Positions 8,764 through 20,400 are shown, counted from the first letter of the stretch. The stretch: 64,000 nucleotides of DNA from JBECKR01 sp040235415 (GCA_040235415.1 JBECKR010000278.1:4146-68145); one strand, 5' to 3'. Translations and numbers: made by a program. The notes: generated from the letters alone by a model not told the origin.

Positions 8764-10206
8764 TTGGAGGCCGCGGTGACGCAGTCGGTGCATGATGACG
8801 CTCGACAATCGGAAGGAGACTCGCCACCTCGCCGCCGACGCGGTCTGGTGCTCGAAGGTGGAGGGGCCAAGGGCGCGTTCCAGTACGGAGCCCTATCTGT
8901 CTTCTTCGAGAAGGGAATTCAGTTCGATGTTGTCGCGGGAACGTCCGTTGGAGCGCTCAACGCGTGTATCTGGGCCACAAGGGAGCTCAGACTCGCTGAT
9001 GAGCTGTGGCGAAACCTGAGCTTCGGAGCCGTCTTTCGTGTGCGGTGGCTTCTAGGGATGATCGCTATCGCAACGCTTCCCGCCCGGCTATACGTCGAGC
9101 GACATCGGATCTACGTGCCGGTCTACGTCCGAATGTCTTTTGGACTGATTAGGCGGATGCCGATGCTTGCTGTAGCCGCGCTTGGTTTGTACGGTCTTGC
9201 GCTCATGGAGGTTGAAGGCGGCGACTTTCTCTGGCGCTTCCTCGCATACGTCGTGTTTCCTCTCGCGAGCGCCCCGCGGATGTATACCAAGATGGTCCTG
9301 TTCAGCTACGCTATGGGCGTCGGCGCGTACCTCGGGCTTCGGTCCGCGGGCGCCGCGGAAGGCTGGGTCGGAGGCATCGCGCTATTGGGCGCCTTGCCGT
9401 TCGTGGTGTGGCTGGTGGGCCACGGCACACGTGGCCTCAATACTTCCGTGTTTGAAGCTGGGCCCTTGGGCGAGGTCGTTTCGCGGCTTGCTCCGACGAA
9501 ACCACTAGTCCCCATTCTCGCGACGGTCGCCCGAGTTGTGGACTTCGTAGATCCAGACCGAGTCCAGTACGACGTACCGTTGGGTGCTCCGGCGTTCTTG
9601 GCAACGTCACCAATGGCGCAGAATCACCTTGTCGCAGAGTATCTCCGCTTGGATGAAGCGACAGCGACGGATCGGGCGGCGGCAATGATGGCGTCCGCTG
9701 CGCTGCCACTCGGGATCTTGCCGTATCGCAGGATGAGCAGATCTGGGCTAAAAAGCGGCCCTATTCGTAAGCTGCCAATCTCGAAGTTTCCGATCGTCGC
9801 TAGCGAGGTCGTGGATGGTGGCGCGGTCGACAACTGTCCGTGGTTTCCGCTCATCGCAGACCTACCCTGCGACGAGATAGTCGTATTGAGGTGTCGGCCG
9901 GGTTCTTGGGACGAGACGAAAGCCCGCCGAGAGTGGCGGGAGCGGGATCGAATACGGAGGGTCGCCGCGTCGGGATTCGAGGGGTATTCAAACCCGACTG
10001 GAGCGGCTCGCGACAACCCGGAGAATCCCACCGCCATTCCGTACCGTGAACCGCCAACCTGGCCGGTTCGAGTCTCCGTGGTAGCGCCGGCGCGTTCGCT
10101 GGGGGGATTGTTTATGGGAACGCTCAATTTTTCGACAGGCCGCGCGCGCAAGAACATCGCGGCAGGTCGTGAGGCGGCGGAAGCGCTACTCGGAGTCTAT
10201 CCCTGA
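8764..10206 (+). CDS. Patatin-like phospholipase with a membrane insertion
   Basis: This protein of 480 residues (if it starts at the TTG at 8764; GTG at 8776 and 8788 are alternatives) is a serine acyl hydrolase. The patatin signatures are all present: the oxyanion-hole loop EGGGAKGAFQYG (residues 31-42), the nucleophile elbow GTSVG with Ser61, and the catalytic DGG with Asp351. The Ser-to-Asp spacing is much longer than usual because a hydrophobic insertion (about residues 95-225) with several probable membrane helices splits the domain. This suggests a membrane-embedded lipase acting on phospholipids or lysophospholipids. Base composition differs from both neighbours, which suggests transfer. 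It is a single gene with no visible operon partner. Confidence 0.8.
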   Translation: MEAAVTQSVHDDARQSEGDSPPRRRRGLVLEGGGAKGAFQYGALSVFFEKGIQFDVVAGTSVGALNACIWATRELRLADELWRNLSFGAVFRVRWLLGMIAIATLPARLYVERHRIYVPVYVRMSFGLIRRMPMLAVAALGLYGLALMEVEGGDFLWRFLAYVVFPLASAPRMYTKMVLFSYAMGVGAYLGLRSAGAAEGWVGGIALLGALPFVVWLVGHGTRGLNTSVFEAGPLGEVVSRLAPTKPLVPILATVARVVDFVDPDRVQYDVPLGAPAFLATSPMAQNHLVAEYLRLDEATATDRAAAMMASAALPLGILPYRRMSRSGLKSGPIRKLPISKFPIVASEVVDGGAVDNCPWFPLIADLPCDEIVVLRCRPGSWDETKARREWRERDRIRRVAASGFEGYSNPTGAARDNPENPTAIPYREPPTWPVRVSVVAPARSLGGLFMGTLNFSTGRARKNIAAGREAAEALLGVYP

Positions 10207-10563
10207 CGTCCGAAAGGCCGCTCTCTGCTCGGCCCAAGTAGCGGAAGAACGGAGCCCACGGAGATCTGGAACGCAATGCAGACTGCGTAGCAGCCGCATG
10301 AACGCGCCAGTCCGGAAAATGAGAATCGGACACACCTATCGCTCCATTCCTCCACGTCGGTGTGAGGCGTCTCCCTCTGGGGCCATGGAGTTTTCGCTGT
10401 TGCGGACGGGCCAAGCGTCTCCAAAATGTCTCCACGACCGGGGACGATTCGAGGGGACTCACGGCGACAGCGGAGGACTCGATCCGTGGTGTAAGGCTCA
10501 TTGGTTTCAAGGCGTTACCTGCGAAAGTCGTGCGCCATCACCAGTTTGCGCTTGATCGTGCGA

Positions 10564-10591
10564 GCGGGTTCGATTCCCGCGGCCTGCAGCA
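10564..10591 (+). other. tRNA 3'-end-like sequence, possible attachment site
   Basis: GCGGG (10564-10568), the loop TTCGATT (10569-10575) and CCCGC (10576-10580) form a perfect 5-bp T-arm with the canonical TTCRANY loop. It is followed by a 7-base potential acceptor strand (GGCCTGC), a discriminator-like A and GCA. I cannot find the matching 5' acceptor or a D or anticodon arm upstream, so this is a 3' fragment rather than a gene. Such fragments commonly mark integration sites. No integrase is in view. Confidence 0.4.
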
Positions 10592-10594
10592 ATC

Positions 10595-10622
10595 AACCCG
10601 AGTCACATCAACGACTCGGGTT
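10595..10622. terminator. Terminator-like hairpin
   Basis: AACCCGAGT (10595-10603) and ACTCGGGTT (10614-10622) are perfect 9-bp inverted repeats with a 10-base loop, four bases after the tRNA-like 3' end. The arrangement resembles a tRNA followed by its terminator. It could also end the patatin transcript from the left. Confidence 0.5.
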
Positions 10623-10827
10623 CTCCGTTCCCGCAGACTCCCGGGGGATTTCGGAGGGTTCGCGCAAGCCGCCGTGGCCGGGACCTCCTGGATCGATCCC
10701 TCCTCGCCCGCGGCCGGCGACGGGAGGTTCCATCTCGTGACGGCGAAGAACCGCCTGTGGGAGGAGGGGGCGAAGGGATGGTCGTCGAGCGGGCCGGAGC
10801 GGGACAACTCATCTCGGTGTCCCTGAT

Positions 10828-13530
10828 CTAGACGCCTCCGCACGCTGCGAGGCCCCGGCGGGCGGCCGCCGTCGCCGGGTGATCGTCTCCGAGGGTCGCC
10901 GAGAGATGGTCGAGCGCCTCGCGATAGGCGATCCTCGCGGCGTCCCGATCGCCCCCCGCGAACCGGGCGTCGGCGAGCGTCGCCTTGGCGAGGCCGATCA
11001 GATAGGATGGCGTGCCGGGCTCGACGAAATCCTCCGCGATCTCGATCGAGCGCCCCGCCGCCTTCGCGGCCGCAGCCTCGTCGCCGAGCGCCAGGTCCGA
11101 TCGCGCCAGGCCGTTTTCGGCGAAGACGAACATGCTGAGGCGGGAGTGGCGCTTCTCGAAGATCTCCACGACCGAGGCGAACCGATCCTTCGCGGTCCGC
11201 GCGTCTCCCTTCGCGAGGGCCAGCCGGCCCTGGTAGAAGGTCATCTGGACCTTCCGGAACGCGTCGGGATGCGGGCCTTTGAGGAGCGGTCCCAGCGTTT
11301 CGAGCTGCGCTTCCGCCCGGCCGAGGTCCCCCTTCGCGATGTACAGGTCGGCGAGCTCGAGCATCGCGTCGGTCTCGATGCGCTCCTCGTGCCGCGCGCG
11401 CGCGGTCCGGATGGTCTCCTCGTAGAGCGGCTCGGCTTCGTCGTAGCGCGCGAGCTGGAACAAGACGGCGGCGTGATTGTAGGTCACGGACGGAGCGATC
11501 CCGTCGGCGCCCTCGATCGACCGCCGGAGCTCCACGGCCCGCCGGCAGAGCGGCTCCGCTTTCGCGATGTTCCCCTCGTAGTGAACGAGCGACCAGTTGT
11601 TGCAGGTATCGGCCGCGAGCAGCGTGTCGTCCCGGCCGGCGCGGCTCAGCTCGTCCATCAGCTCGGCGTATGCGGCATCGGCCTCGCGGCTCTCGCGGGC
11701 GAGATAGTGGCCGTAGGCGAGGACCCCCAACGCGTCGATCCGTTCCGAGACGGCCGGGACGGGAACGGTGTCGAGGATCGTCAACCCGGCTGCAGCGTCG
11801 CGTTTCATGGCCTCCGCGTCTTCCGTGTAGAAGCCGAACGTCCCCCGATCGATCAAGCACTCGGCGCGTTGGAGCGCGTGAAGGGAGTCGTCGGGAAGAC
11901 CTTCGAGCGCCCGCGTGATCAGAGCTCTCGCCTCGTCCTGCCGGTTCTTGTTCATCCGCAAGACGGCGAGGGGGCAAAGGGTCCGCGCGAGCAATGCGGG
12001 GTCGCCCGATCGACCGGCGAGCGCGGCGGCGCGCTCGAGCACCGGGGTCGCCTTCTCGTAGCTCTCCATGCCCATGTACTGCTCGCCGATGGCCACGAGC
12101 ATCTCCGCTTGTACCGGCTCGTTGCCCGCGTACTCTTTGTCGATCAGCGCTTCGCCCTTGGCCAGAAGCTCGTCGGGCGTGCGAGACGGCCCGGGAGAGG
12201 AGGCCACGCCGAGCAGATACCCCACGAACTCGCGGGCCGCGGTGGCCCGGGCCATCTGCGCTTTCGCCTCGTCCCGCTGGAGCCGCGCCTCGCGCGCCTG
12301 CCACGCGATGGCGGCCGTGAACGCCGCTGCCGCGGCGACGGCGATCACGCCGGCCGCGAAGGCGGCCGGATGACGGCGGACGAGCTTCGCGGTTCTATAG
12401 GGGAGCGTGTCGGGACGCGCGCTCACCGGCTCGTGCCGCAGGTAGCGCCGTAGGTCGTCGGCGAACGCCTCCACCGACGGGTAGCGCTCCTCCGGTCGCT
12501 TGCGCAGCGCAAGCGCGGCGATGTTGTCGAGGTCGCCGCGAAGCGCGGACGCGCGCTTGCCGTAAGGCGATGCAGCCGCCAGCACCGACATCGGCTTTGG
12601 CTCCCGCTCGACGATCGCGCGGACCCAATCGGCCGGGGTGGTGGGGAACTCGCCGGCCGGATGCCGACCCGTGAGCAGCGCGCACAGGAGCACGCCCAAG
12701 GCGTAGGTGTCCGTGGCCGTCGTGAGATCGCCGCCCGTCACCTGCTCCGGGGCCGCGAACTCGGGCGTCAGCGCGGACTCGCCGACGCGGGTCACCGTGG
12801 CCGGCCCGTCCGGGTCGGGCTCGATCAGCTTCGCGATGCCGAAATCGAGAAGTCGCGCGCGACCGTCGCTATCGACGAGCACGTTTTGGGGTTTCAAATC
12901 CCGGTGGACGATCAAGTTCGCGTGCGCGTGGGCGACCGCGTCCGTGACCTCGAGGAACAGTCGGATCCGCTCGGCGATCCCGAGGCCGCGCGATTCGCAG
13001 TAGCGATCGATGCGCTCGCCGTCGACATACTCGAGCACGATGTACGGCTGGCCGAGCGGTGACACGCCGGCGTCGATCATCCGGGCGATGTTCGGATGCC
13101 GCAGCCGGGCCAGGATGCTCCCCTCACGTCGAAACCGTGCCTCGCCTTCCTGGCCGATCAGGCTGGCGTTCAGCAACTTCAAGGCGGCCTGTCCTGAAAA
13201 GCGCCCGTCGCTGCGATCTGCCAGCCAGACCGTTCCCATCCCGCCCTGTCCGAGGGGGGCTCTCAACGTGTAGGCTCCGACCACCAGACCGCGGAGGGAC
13301 GCGCCGGAGGGCGGCGCGACGGCAGGACGTTCGAGAAACCGATCCCGCGCGAGCTCGTCGTGCCGCGCGAGCAAACGCTCGACGTCGTCGGCCAGCGGAC
13401 CGTCCTCGACGCGTAGACGCTCGAGCCACGCCGAGCGAGCCTCGCCGTCGAGCTCCAGCGCCTGGTCGAGGAGCCGGCTGAGGCGGAGCCAGTCGTCCCT
13501 GCCGAACGAGGGAAACGGCGCGTCGCTCAA
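10828..13530 (-). CDS. Membrane Ser/Thr protein kinase with C-terminal TPR sensor domain
   Basis: This 900-residue protein has a cytosolic kinase domain at about residues 87-360 with the glycine loop GQGGMG (94-99), Lys118, HRDLKPQN (catalytic Asp211) and DFG (Asp229). A single transmembrane helix follows (about 388-412), and then about 480 residues of TPR units that would lie outside the membrane. The start is the TTG at 13530: it overlaps the stop of the upstream sigma-factor gene (TTGA, 13527-13530) and has GGAAGGAAC just before it. An in-frame start further upstream would lie inside the sigma gene. The pair looks like a signalling module in which the kinase and the ECF-like sigma factor are made together. 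The phosphorylation target and stimulus are unknown. Confidence 0.9.
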   Translation of the reverse strand: MSDAPFPSFGRDDWLRLSRLLDQALELDGEARSAWLERLRVEDGPLADDVERLLARHDELARDRFLERPAVAPPSGASLRGLVVGAYTLRAPLGQGGMGTVWLADRSDGRFSGQAALKLLNASLIGQEGEARFRREGSILARLRHPNIARMIDAGVSPLGQPYIVLEYVDGERIDRYCESRGLGIAERIRLFLEVTDAVAHAHANLIVHRDLKPQNVLVDSDGRARLLDFGIAKLIEPDPDGPATVTRVGESALTPEFAAPEQVTGGDLTTATDTYALGVLLCALLTGRHPAGEFPTTPADWVRAIVEREPKPMSVLAAASPYGKRASALRGDLDNIAALALRKRPEERYPSVEAFADDLRRYLRHEPVSARPDTLPYRTAKLVRRHPAAFAAGVIAVAAAAAFTAAIAWQAREARLQRDEAKAQMARATAAREFVGYLLGVASSPGPSRTPDELLAKGEALIDKEYAGNEPVQAEMLVAIGEQYMGMESYEKATPVLERAAALAGRSGDPALLARTLCPLAVLRMNKNRQDEARALITRALEGLPDDSLHALQRAECLIDRGTFGFYTEDAEAMKRDAAAGLTILDTVPVPAVSERIDALGVLAYGHYLARESREADAAYAELMDELSRAGRDDTLLAADTCNNWSLVHYEGNIAKAEPLCRRAVELRRSIEGADGIAPSVTYNHAAVLFQLARYDEAEPLYEETIRTARARHEERIETDAMLELADLYIAKGDLGRAEAQLETLGPLLKGPHPDAFRKVQMTFYQGRLALAKGDARTAKDRFASVVEIFEKRHSRLSMFVFAENGLARSDLALGDEAAAAKAAGRSIEIAEDFVEPGTPSYLIGLAKATLADARFAGGDRDAARIAYREALDHLSATLGDDHPATAAARRGLAACGGV

Positions 13531-14090
13531 AGGGAGTTCCTTCCGAGCGCGCCGTGCAGGTAGATCCTGGCTTTGGTCCAGTCGCGCTGCACGGTGCGGA
13601 CCGAAACATCCCACATCCGGGCGATTTCCTCGAACGAGAAACCGCAGAAGAACTTGAGCTCGACCACCTCGGCCAAGCGCGGCTCGAGTCCGGCCAGCTC
13701 GTCGAGGGCGGCACCGATCTGCGCGAGCTCGGGTCGCCCTTCGCCCGACGCCTTCATCGACTCGTCGATCGGAGTGAAGACGAACTCGCCGCCGCGCTTG
13801 AGGGCCTTTCGGTTCCGAACGTGATCGATGATCAGGCCACGCATCGCTCGAGCCGCGTAGGCCATGAATCGGGCGCGGTCGGGGAAGACGGCATTCTCCC
13901 GGCGGGACAGGTCGAGATACGCCTCGTGCAGCAACGTCGTCGTGCCGAGCGTCGCGAGGGACGACCGGCGCGCGAGCTGCGCCCTGGCCAGCCGATGAAG
14001 CTCCTCGTAGAGCAGCGTGAACAGCGCGTCGGCTGCGGAGTCATCGCCCTCCTCCGCGTTGGCGATCAGGGTAGCCACCGACTGGTCCAT
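13527..14090 (-). CDS. ECF-like RNA polymerase sigma factor
   Basis: This 187-residue protein has sigma region 2 at about residues 20-95 (ALFTLLYEELHRLARAQL, with TTTLLHEAYLDL after it) and region 4 at about 125-180 (VELKFFCGFSFEEIARMWDV plus a C-terminal helix carrying VRTVQRDW). The HEAYLDL and RLARAQL blocks match the ECF-like TIGR02999 group, common in Acidobacteria and Planctomycetes and often adjacent to Ser/Thr kinases. I chose the ATG at 14090 because the upstream in-frame extension lacks sigma homology. Its stop overlaps the kinase start. No anti-sigma factor is visible, so control by the kinase is a plausible inference. Confidence 0.88.
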   Translation of the reverse strand: MDQSVATLIANAEEGDDSAADALFTLLYEELHRLARAQLARRSSLATLGTTTLLHEAYLDLSRRENAVFPDRARFMAYAARAMRGLIIDHVRNRKALKRGGEFVFTPIDESMKASGEGRPELAQIGAALDELAGLEPRLAEVVELKFFCGFSFEEIARMWDVSVRTVQRDWTKARIYLHGALGRNSL

Positions 14091-14423
14091 GCCGGAATTC
14101 CCGTTCCCCGCGGCCTTGATGGCGGTGATGCTACCACATGACAAGGACCTCCTCGGGACGGTGCCGAATTCGTTCGACGAGCTCACCAGGTAGATCGAAT
14201 TCCGCCCGGCAAACCCGACACGAGCCGCTATCTGCGGACCGAGATCGGCAGCACCGCAGCGCATCCCGTGTCGCTTTTGCCCCTTCCTTTCCGATTATTG
14301 ATTGGTGAGGGTTCAACTCGGCTCGGCGCCCGCGGTTTTCAACGCCGCAACCGCCCGGCACGCGGGATTCCCGGACCACGACTTCCGTGCCAAGCGACCT
14401 CGCTCGGGCCTCGGGGGGATGCC
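14091..14423. other. Divergent intergenic region
   Basis: This spacer separates the sigma factor (minus) from the giant secreted protein (plus) and should hold both promoters. I could not pick out a convincing sigma-70 or ECF promoter. A G-run just before the ATG at 14424 may serve as ribosome-binding site. The stretch near 14280-14310 is locally AT-rich, as expected for a promoter zone. Confidence 0.4.
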
Positions 14424-17400
14424 ATGAAGAGATTTCCATCGCGCTGCTTGGCCGCCGCCACCTTCCTGACCCTGATCTCCGCGGGACCGCCGACGCGGTC
14501 CACGACGCCCGACGCCGTGGTCGACGTCTCACTCGCCGTAGGCTACCAGGGGCAGGCGGACATCGTCGTCGATCCGGCCGATCCCGATGCGCTCGTCGTC
14601 GTCGGGGCCGACGACCGCGGAACCGGCCCGACCGCCTGGTCCTCGGTCAACGGCGGCGCCAGCTTCTCCGCCACCGCCTTGCCACTTACCTACGACGCGC
14701 ACACGTTCGCCGAGGGCGCCGAGGCGACCGTCGCGATCGACCGGAACGGCATCTGGTATGCGGCCTACGAGGTCCACGACCTGAACCTGGGCAGCCCGAT
14801 CGACAGCTCGCTCGCCGTCGCCCGTTCCCTCGACGGCCTGGTCTGGGAGGCCTTCGCGCTCGTCGTGGACAATCGCGGCGTCGGCGCCGAACCGAGCGTC
14901 GAGACGCCGGACGTCGCGGTCGATCCGTTGCCCGGCGGCTGCACCTCGTACGGCGGCCGGCTGCAGCTGGTCTGGGTCCGGAAGTCCGGCACCGACCGCG
15001 CCATCTATCGTTCCTACTCCTCGACGGGTGGCTCGACCTGGGCCACCCCGGCGAAGATCAACGACGGCACGTCGGGAGCGGAAGACGTGTGGCGGCCGCG
15101 CGCAGTGATCGGCCCACAAGGCATCGTATACGCCGCCTGGCTCGACGACCTGCAAAAGACGATCGTCGTCGACCGCTCGACCAACGGCGGCGTCGGTTTC
15201 GGTCCGGACGTCAATGCGGCAACGGTGACCCTCGGCTGCGGCGCAGGCGACTGCGGAGACGATCTCGGCTGCAGCGGCGGGGCGCTCCACGGGTCGACGC
15301 CCGCGCTGGCGGTCGACACCAGCTGGACCTCGAGGCGTGGCACGGTCTACGTCGCGTTCGCCGACGAGCCGGGCTCGGACGGCCTCGACGTGCTGGTCAC
15401 GTCGTCGGCCGACGGCGGCGCCAACTGGTCCACCCCCGTGCAGATCCCCTCCGATGCCACGCGGCAGCAATACGGCCCGGCTTTGGCCGTCCACCCGACC
15501 GACGGCTCGGTGCACGCCCTGTGGTATGACCGGCGCGCGGACTCTGCCGGGCCGGATTGCGAGACCGAGACCTGGCATGCGCTGTCCACCGACGGCGGGG
15601 CCGCCTGGACCGACGAGACGGTGATCTCGACCGCTCCGTCGGACTACAGCGGCGACCCGCGCGGCGAGGGGGCACACACCGCGCTAGCCGCAGCGGGCGG
15701 GCGCGTGTACGCCGTATGGACGGACAAGACCGGCACGGACCACGAGATCGCGCTGGCCCGGATCGCGCACGCCGGCGGGACGCTGGTACGCGGCGGGCAC
15801 ATCGGAGGCGACACGACGTGGTCGGCGGTCGACGGGCCGTTCATCGTCACCGGCGACCAGACGATCGACGCCGGGGTGACGCTGACGATCGAGGCCGGCG
15901 CCGAAGTGCGCTTCGCCGCCTGCGACGACACGAACACCGGCCTCGACGGCAACCGGATCGAGGTCATCGTCGAGGGGACCCTGGATCTCGCCGGAACGTC
16001 CGGCAACGAGGTGCTTCTGCAGAGCGGCAGCCCGACGCCGCACAAGGCGGACTGGTACGGGCTGCGCTTCCAGAACACGACGGACAGCAGCGACTCGACG
16101 CTGACCTTCGCCACGATCCGGCACGCGGAGTACGGGATGCGTCTGAGCGGCTCGTCGCCGACGCTGACGGACGCCACGATCGAGCTCGCCAGCGTGAGCG
16201 GCATCGAGGGCTCGGCGCGCAGCGGGGTGCCGTTCTCGCCGACCCGCGTCACCGTCGACGACGCCGGAGTCGGCGTCAACCTGAGCGGCGGGGTCAGCGG
16301 GACCTGGACCGACGTGACGATCGAGAACGGCACCGGACACGGCGGGACGATCAGCGGTGGGAGCCTCGACCTGCGCCTCGTCGGGATGAGTGTGCTCGAC
16401 AACGCCGGCGGCGGGTTGATCACCAGTCTCTCCGGCGGCACGCTCGAGGTCATCCTCTCCGAGTTCAACGGCAACGGTGCCGCCGGGGCGGGACTGACGG
16501 TCAACGGGACGGGAACGCGCACGCTGGTGGCCAACGACTACGAGAACAACGCCGGGGACGGGCTGGAGCTCAACGACGACTCGTCGGTTTGGCCCTCGGC
16601 TCCCGTCTACTACAGCAACTTCATCGGCAACGGGGCGATGGCCGTGCGCATGGAACCGGGCTCCCTTCCCGCGGACGCGCGGCGCAACCACTGGGGCGCC
16701 CTCGACGCCGAGATGGGCAGCTATCCCGCCGATGTCTCGGGGATCTGGGACATCCACGACGACGCCGCGCTCCGGCACGTCGACTTCCGCGAGAACCAGG
16801 CCTCCGCGCTGGCCAACGATCTCGACCTGCAGTCGTATCTCGCCATCCCCGCCGCGATCAACGACAACGAGACGGTGATCTACGGCGGCGCGGTGGCCCG
16901 CGGAGGGATCCTCAAGGTCGAGGTCTCGACCGACGGCGGCTCCACCTGGGCCGACGCCACGGTGGACGGCGCCGCGTTCTCCTACCCCTGGGCGCCGACG
17001 CCCGGGGTGTACACGGTGATGAGCCGTGTCACCGACGGCCTGGGCGCGCTGGAATCCGTGCCTGACCAGCAGGTCGTCACCGTCAGCGCCGGGCCCACGC
17101 TCTCCGGAACGCTGCTGGCCGATGAGACCTGGTCGGGTGGTCCGATCGTGCTGGAGGGCGACGTCGTCGTCCCGGCCGGGGTCACGCTGACCATCGACCC
17201 CGGAACGACGGTGTACGCGCGGTACCTGACGGACAGCACCTACGGTGGGCTCGACCCGTCGCGGATCGAGATCATCGTGCAGGGCGTGCTGGCCTCGAAC
17301 GGCATGCCCGGCAACGAGGTGGTCTGGGATTCGTCGCGTGTGACGAGCGGCGCCCAGAAAGGAGACTGGTACGGCATCCGCTACCTGGACACGACGACCG

Positions 17401-20400
17401 ACGCGCTGTCGATCGTCCGGTCCACCGACCTGGCCCACGGGGTCAACGGGATCAAGCTGGAGAACGCCGCCCCCGACGTCATCGACAGCACGATCGCCGA
17501 CTGCTCGGGGGACGGCCTCAGCGGGACCAGCGGCGCGCTGGCCAAGCCCCTGTGGACACTCGACGGAAACTCGATCCAGAACAACGACGGTGACGGGGTG
17601 GACGTCACCGGCGGGACGCAGGTTCGGGTCCTGGGCGCGACGGTCACCGGGAACGGCCAGCGCGGGCTGAGCATCAACGCCAACACGCACGTCGTCACGG
17701 TGACCGACGCGACGATCTCGGCCAACGGAACCACGGGGCTATGGGTCGGCTCGGGGGGCACGGGGTTCCGACTGCTGGACTCGACGATCGACGGAAACGG
17801 CGGCGACGGTGTGTTCGTCAGCGTCGGCGGCACCGAGATGCGGCTCGAGCGCCTGACGGTCAGCAACAACGGACTGAACGGCATCGAAGTCGCCAACGGC
17901 ACCACCCTGGTCTTGCTCAAGTCGACGATCAGCGGCAACGAGCGCGGTCTGCGCGTCGGGACCCCGCGTCTGGTCGCCGCGTACGATTCGATCACGGACA
18001 ACGACGGCAATCTGACGTCGGGCTACATGGGCGCGGGCATCTACGTCGACGCCGGGACCGGCGCGCCGGGCAGCATCGGGATGAGCGACATCGACAGCCC
18101 CGTCGACTACGAAGCCTACCTGGCGAGTCCGCGCGCGCTCGAGGCGCGCCGCAACTACTGGGGCGCGACGACGACGACGAACATGAACGGCGCCGGGTTC
18201 CCCGCGGACCTGGTCGAGTTCCGAGACATCAACGACGAGGGCTCCGTGGGCGTGCTGGACTACGATAACTGGGCTCCCGCCTCCGTCTCCGGCTCGGCGC
18301 CTGGCGACGAGGCGGCGCACATCACGTGGCCCGGCGACTCGGCCACGCTGAACGTGACCAGCGTCGTCGTCACCGGTGTGGCCTATGCCCGGGACGGCAT
18401 CGACCGCGTCGAGGTGTGCGCCCGGCAGGCCGGGGATCCAGCGTGCGGCGACGGGGCCGGCAACACGCCGTTCGGCGTGGTCACCGGCAAGGAGGCCTGG
18501 ACGTTCGACTGGTTCCCCGCCGCCTCCGGCACCTGGTTCCTCCAGGTGCGCGTCGTCGACGACAACCAGGTCAAGTCGACGCCCGCGGAGACGATCGGCT
18601 ACGACGTCAACCTGCTGGGGGCGATGGTCACCGGACCGCTGGCCATCTCCGGGCCGATCATCGCCGACCAAACCTGGTCCGGTGACATCGAGCTGAGCGG
18701 AGACGTGATCGTCGAGGCCGGGCAGACGCTGACCCTCCAGCCGGGCACGACCGTCAAGGCGCGGGCGCTGGTCGACGACCGCCTCGGCGGCGAGGACGCC
18801 TCGCGCGTCGAGCTGATCGTGCACGGCAACCTCGTCACGCAGGGGACGGGCGGCTCTCCCGTGACCCTGACCTCCACCCGGGTCGTCCCCGAACGGCGCG
18901 ACTGGTACGGCGTACGGTTCGAGAACAGCAGCGACGCGTCGCTCAACGACATGGCCTGGACGAACATCGACGCCGGTTGGGACGGGATCGAGTTCCGCGA
19001 CACCTTCGCCGCGCTCGACGAGGTCTCCAGCAGCAACAACTACCGCTACGGCCTGGACCTGTCGAGCTCGACCGCGGCGTTTCCCGCCAGTGCCACGATC
19101 AGCGGCGGCTCGTTCCTGAACAACGGCAGTTTCGGCATGTACCTGTACGCGCTGCACGGCACGTGGACCCTGGGCGGCGTCGAGATCGGCGACAACGATT
19201 CGTACGGGCTGTACGTCTACACCTGCAACGGCGACGGCCCGCTGACCTTCGACGGCGTGAACGTCCATCACAACGCGAGCTACGGAATCTACCTCTACAA
19301 CTGCTTGCGCCCGCTCGACCTGCTCGGCTCGAGCATCGATTCGAACTCCGGCACCGGCTTCTACGCCAGCTATGCCCAGCGGACCGACGTGCGCGCGACC
19401 AGCTTCACGAACCAGACCGGGACCGCCTTGTGGCTCAACGGCCCGGGGGAGCTGAAGCTGTCCAAAAGCACGTTCTCCGGCAACCGGCAGAACGTCTACG
19501 TCGACGGCGGCAGCGGCCCGGAGAGCATCGTGTTCAACGAGTTCGGGCCGTGGACGGATGTGAACGAGCCCGGTGTGCGGTTCACCGGAGCGGCGTCGCC
19601 GGCGCGGGACCTGCACTTCAACAACCTGCGTGAGTACGCCACGGGCGCGGCCGACATCATCCTGAGCAACGCCGCGGCCGGCGGCGTCAACGCCCGGGTC
19701 AACTACTGGGACCCGGACACGACGACGGAGATGCACGACAACCCGTACCCGTCGGACATCAGCAGCATCGAGGACGTCGACGACAACCCGGCCTGGGGGC
19801 GCGTCGACTGGCGCGCGAACCGCGCGTCGCAGGTCGATCTGTCACCGTCCCAGAATTGCGGGTTCACCAGCCCCGTGGATGGCGACCTGCTCACCGGTGT
19901 GGCGTTCACGCTCCGGGGCGCCGCCGCGGCCGACACCGGCATCCAGCTCGTCGAGATCTCCACCGACGGCGGCTCGACCTGGAACCCGGTCTCGACCGGC
20001 GCCGAGGTCTGGACGTATGACTGGACTCCGCCGGGGTCCGGAAACTACGACCTGGCCTGCCGCGTCACCGACAACGACTCGATGGTCCAGGCAGCGCCCA
20101 CGACGATCAACGTCGACGTCAACGCCGCGAGCGTCACGACGTCGGGAACGTTGACCGGCGACGAGACCTGGTCCGGCGTGGTCGTCTTGACCGGGGACGT
20201 CGTCGTGCCCACCGGGATCACGCTGACGGTCGACGAGGGCGCCACGGTCAAGGCCACGCCGCAGTCCGACGACCGGTTCTCCGGGGTGGACTCGTCCAGG
20301 ATCGAGCTGATCATCCAGGGCACCCTCGACCTCCAGGGCTCGCCGTCCTTGCCCGTGACGTTCACCTCCGACCGCACCGCCCCCGCGGTGCCCACCGCCG

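Larger units (their letters stand above)
10207..10827. other. Intergenic region with tRNA-like 3' end and hairpin
   Basis: Between the convergent patatin gene and the kinase gene I see no supportable protein. The left part has the same low-GC character as the patatin gene. Near 10564-10591 there is a tRNA-T-arm-like sequence, directly followed by a 9-bp inverted repeat (10595-10622). Composition returns to GC-rich after about 10620. Confidence 0.45.
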
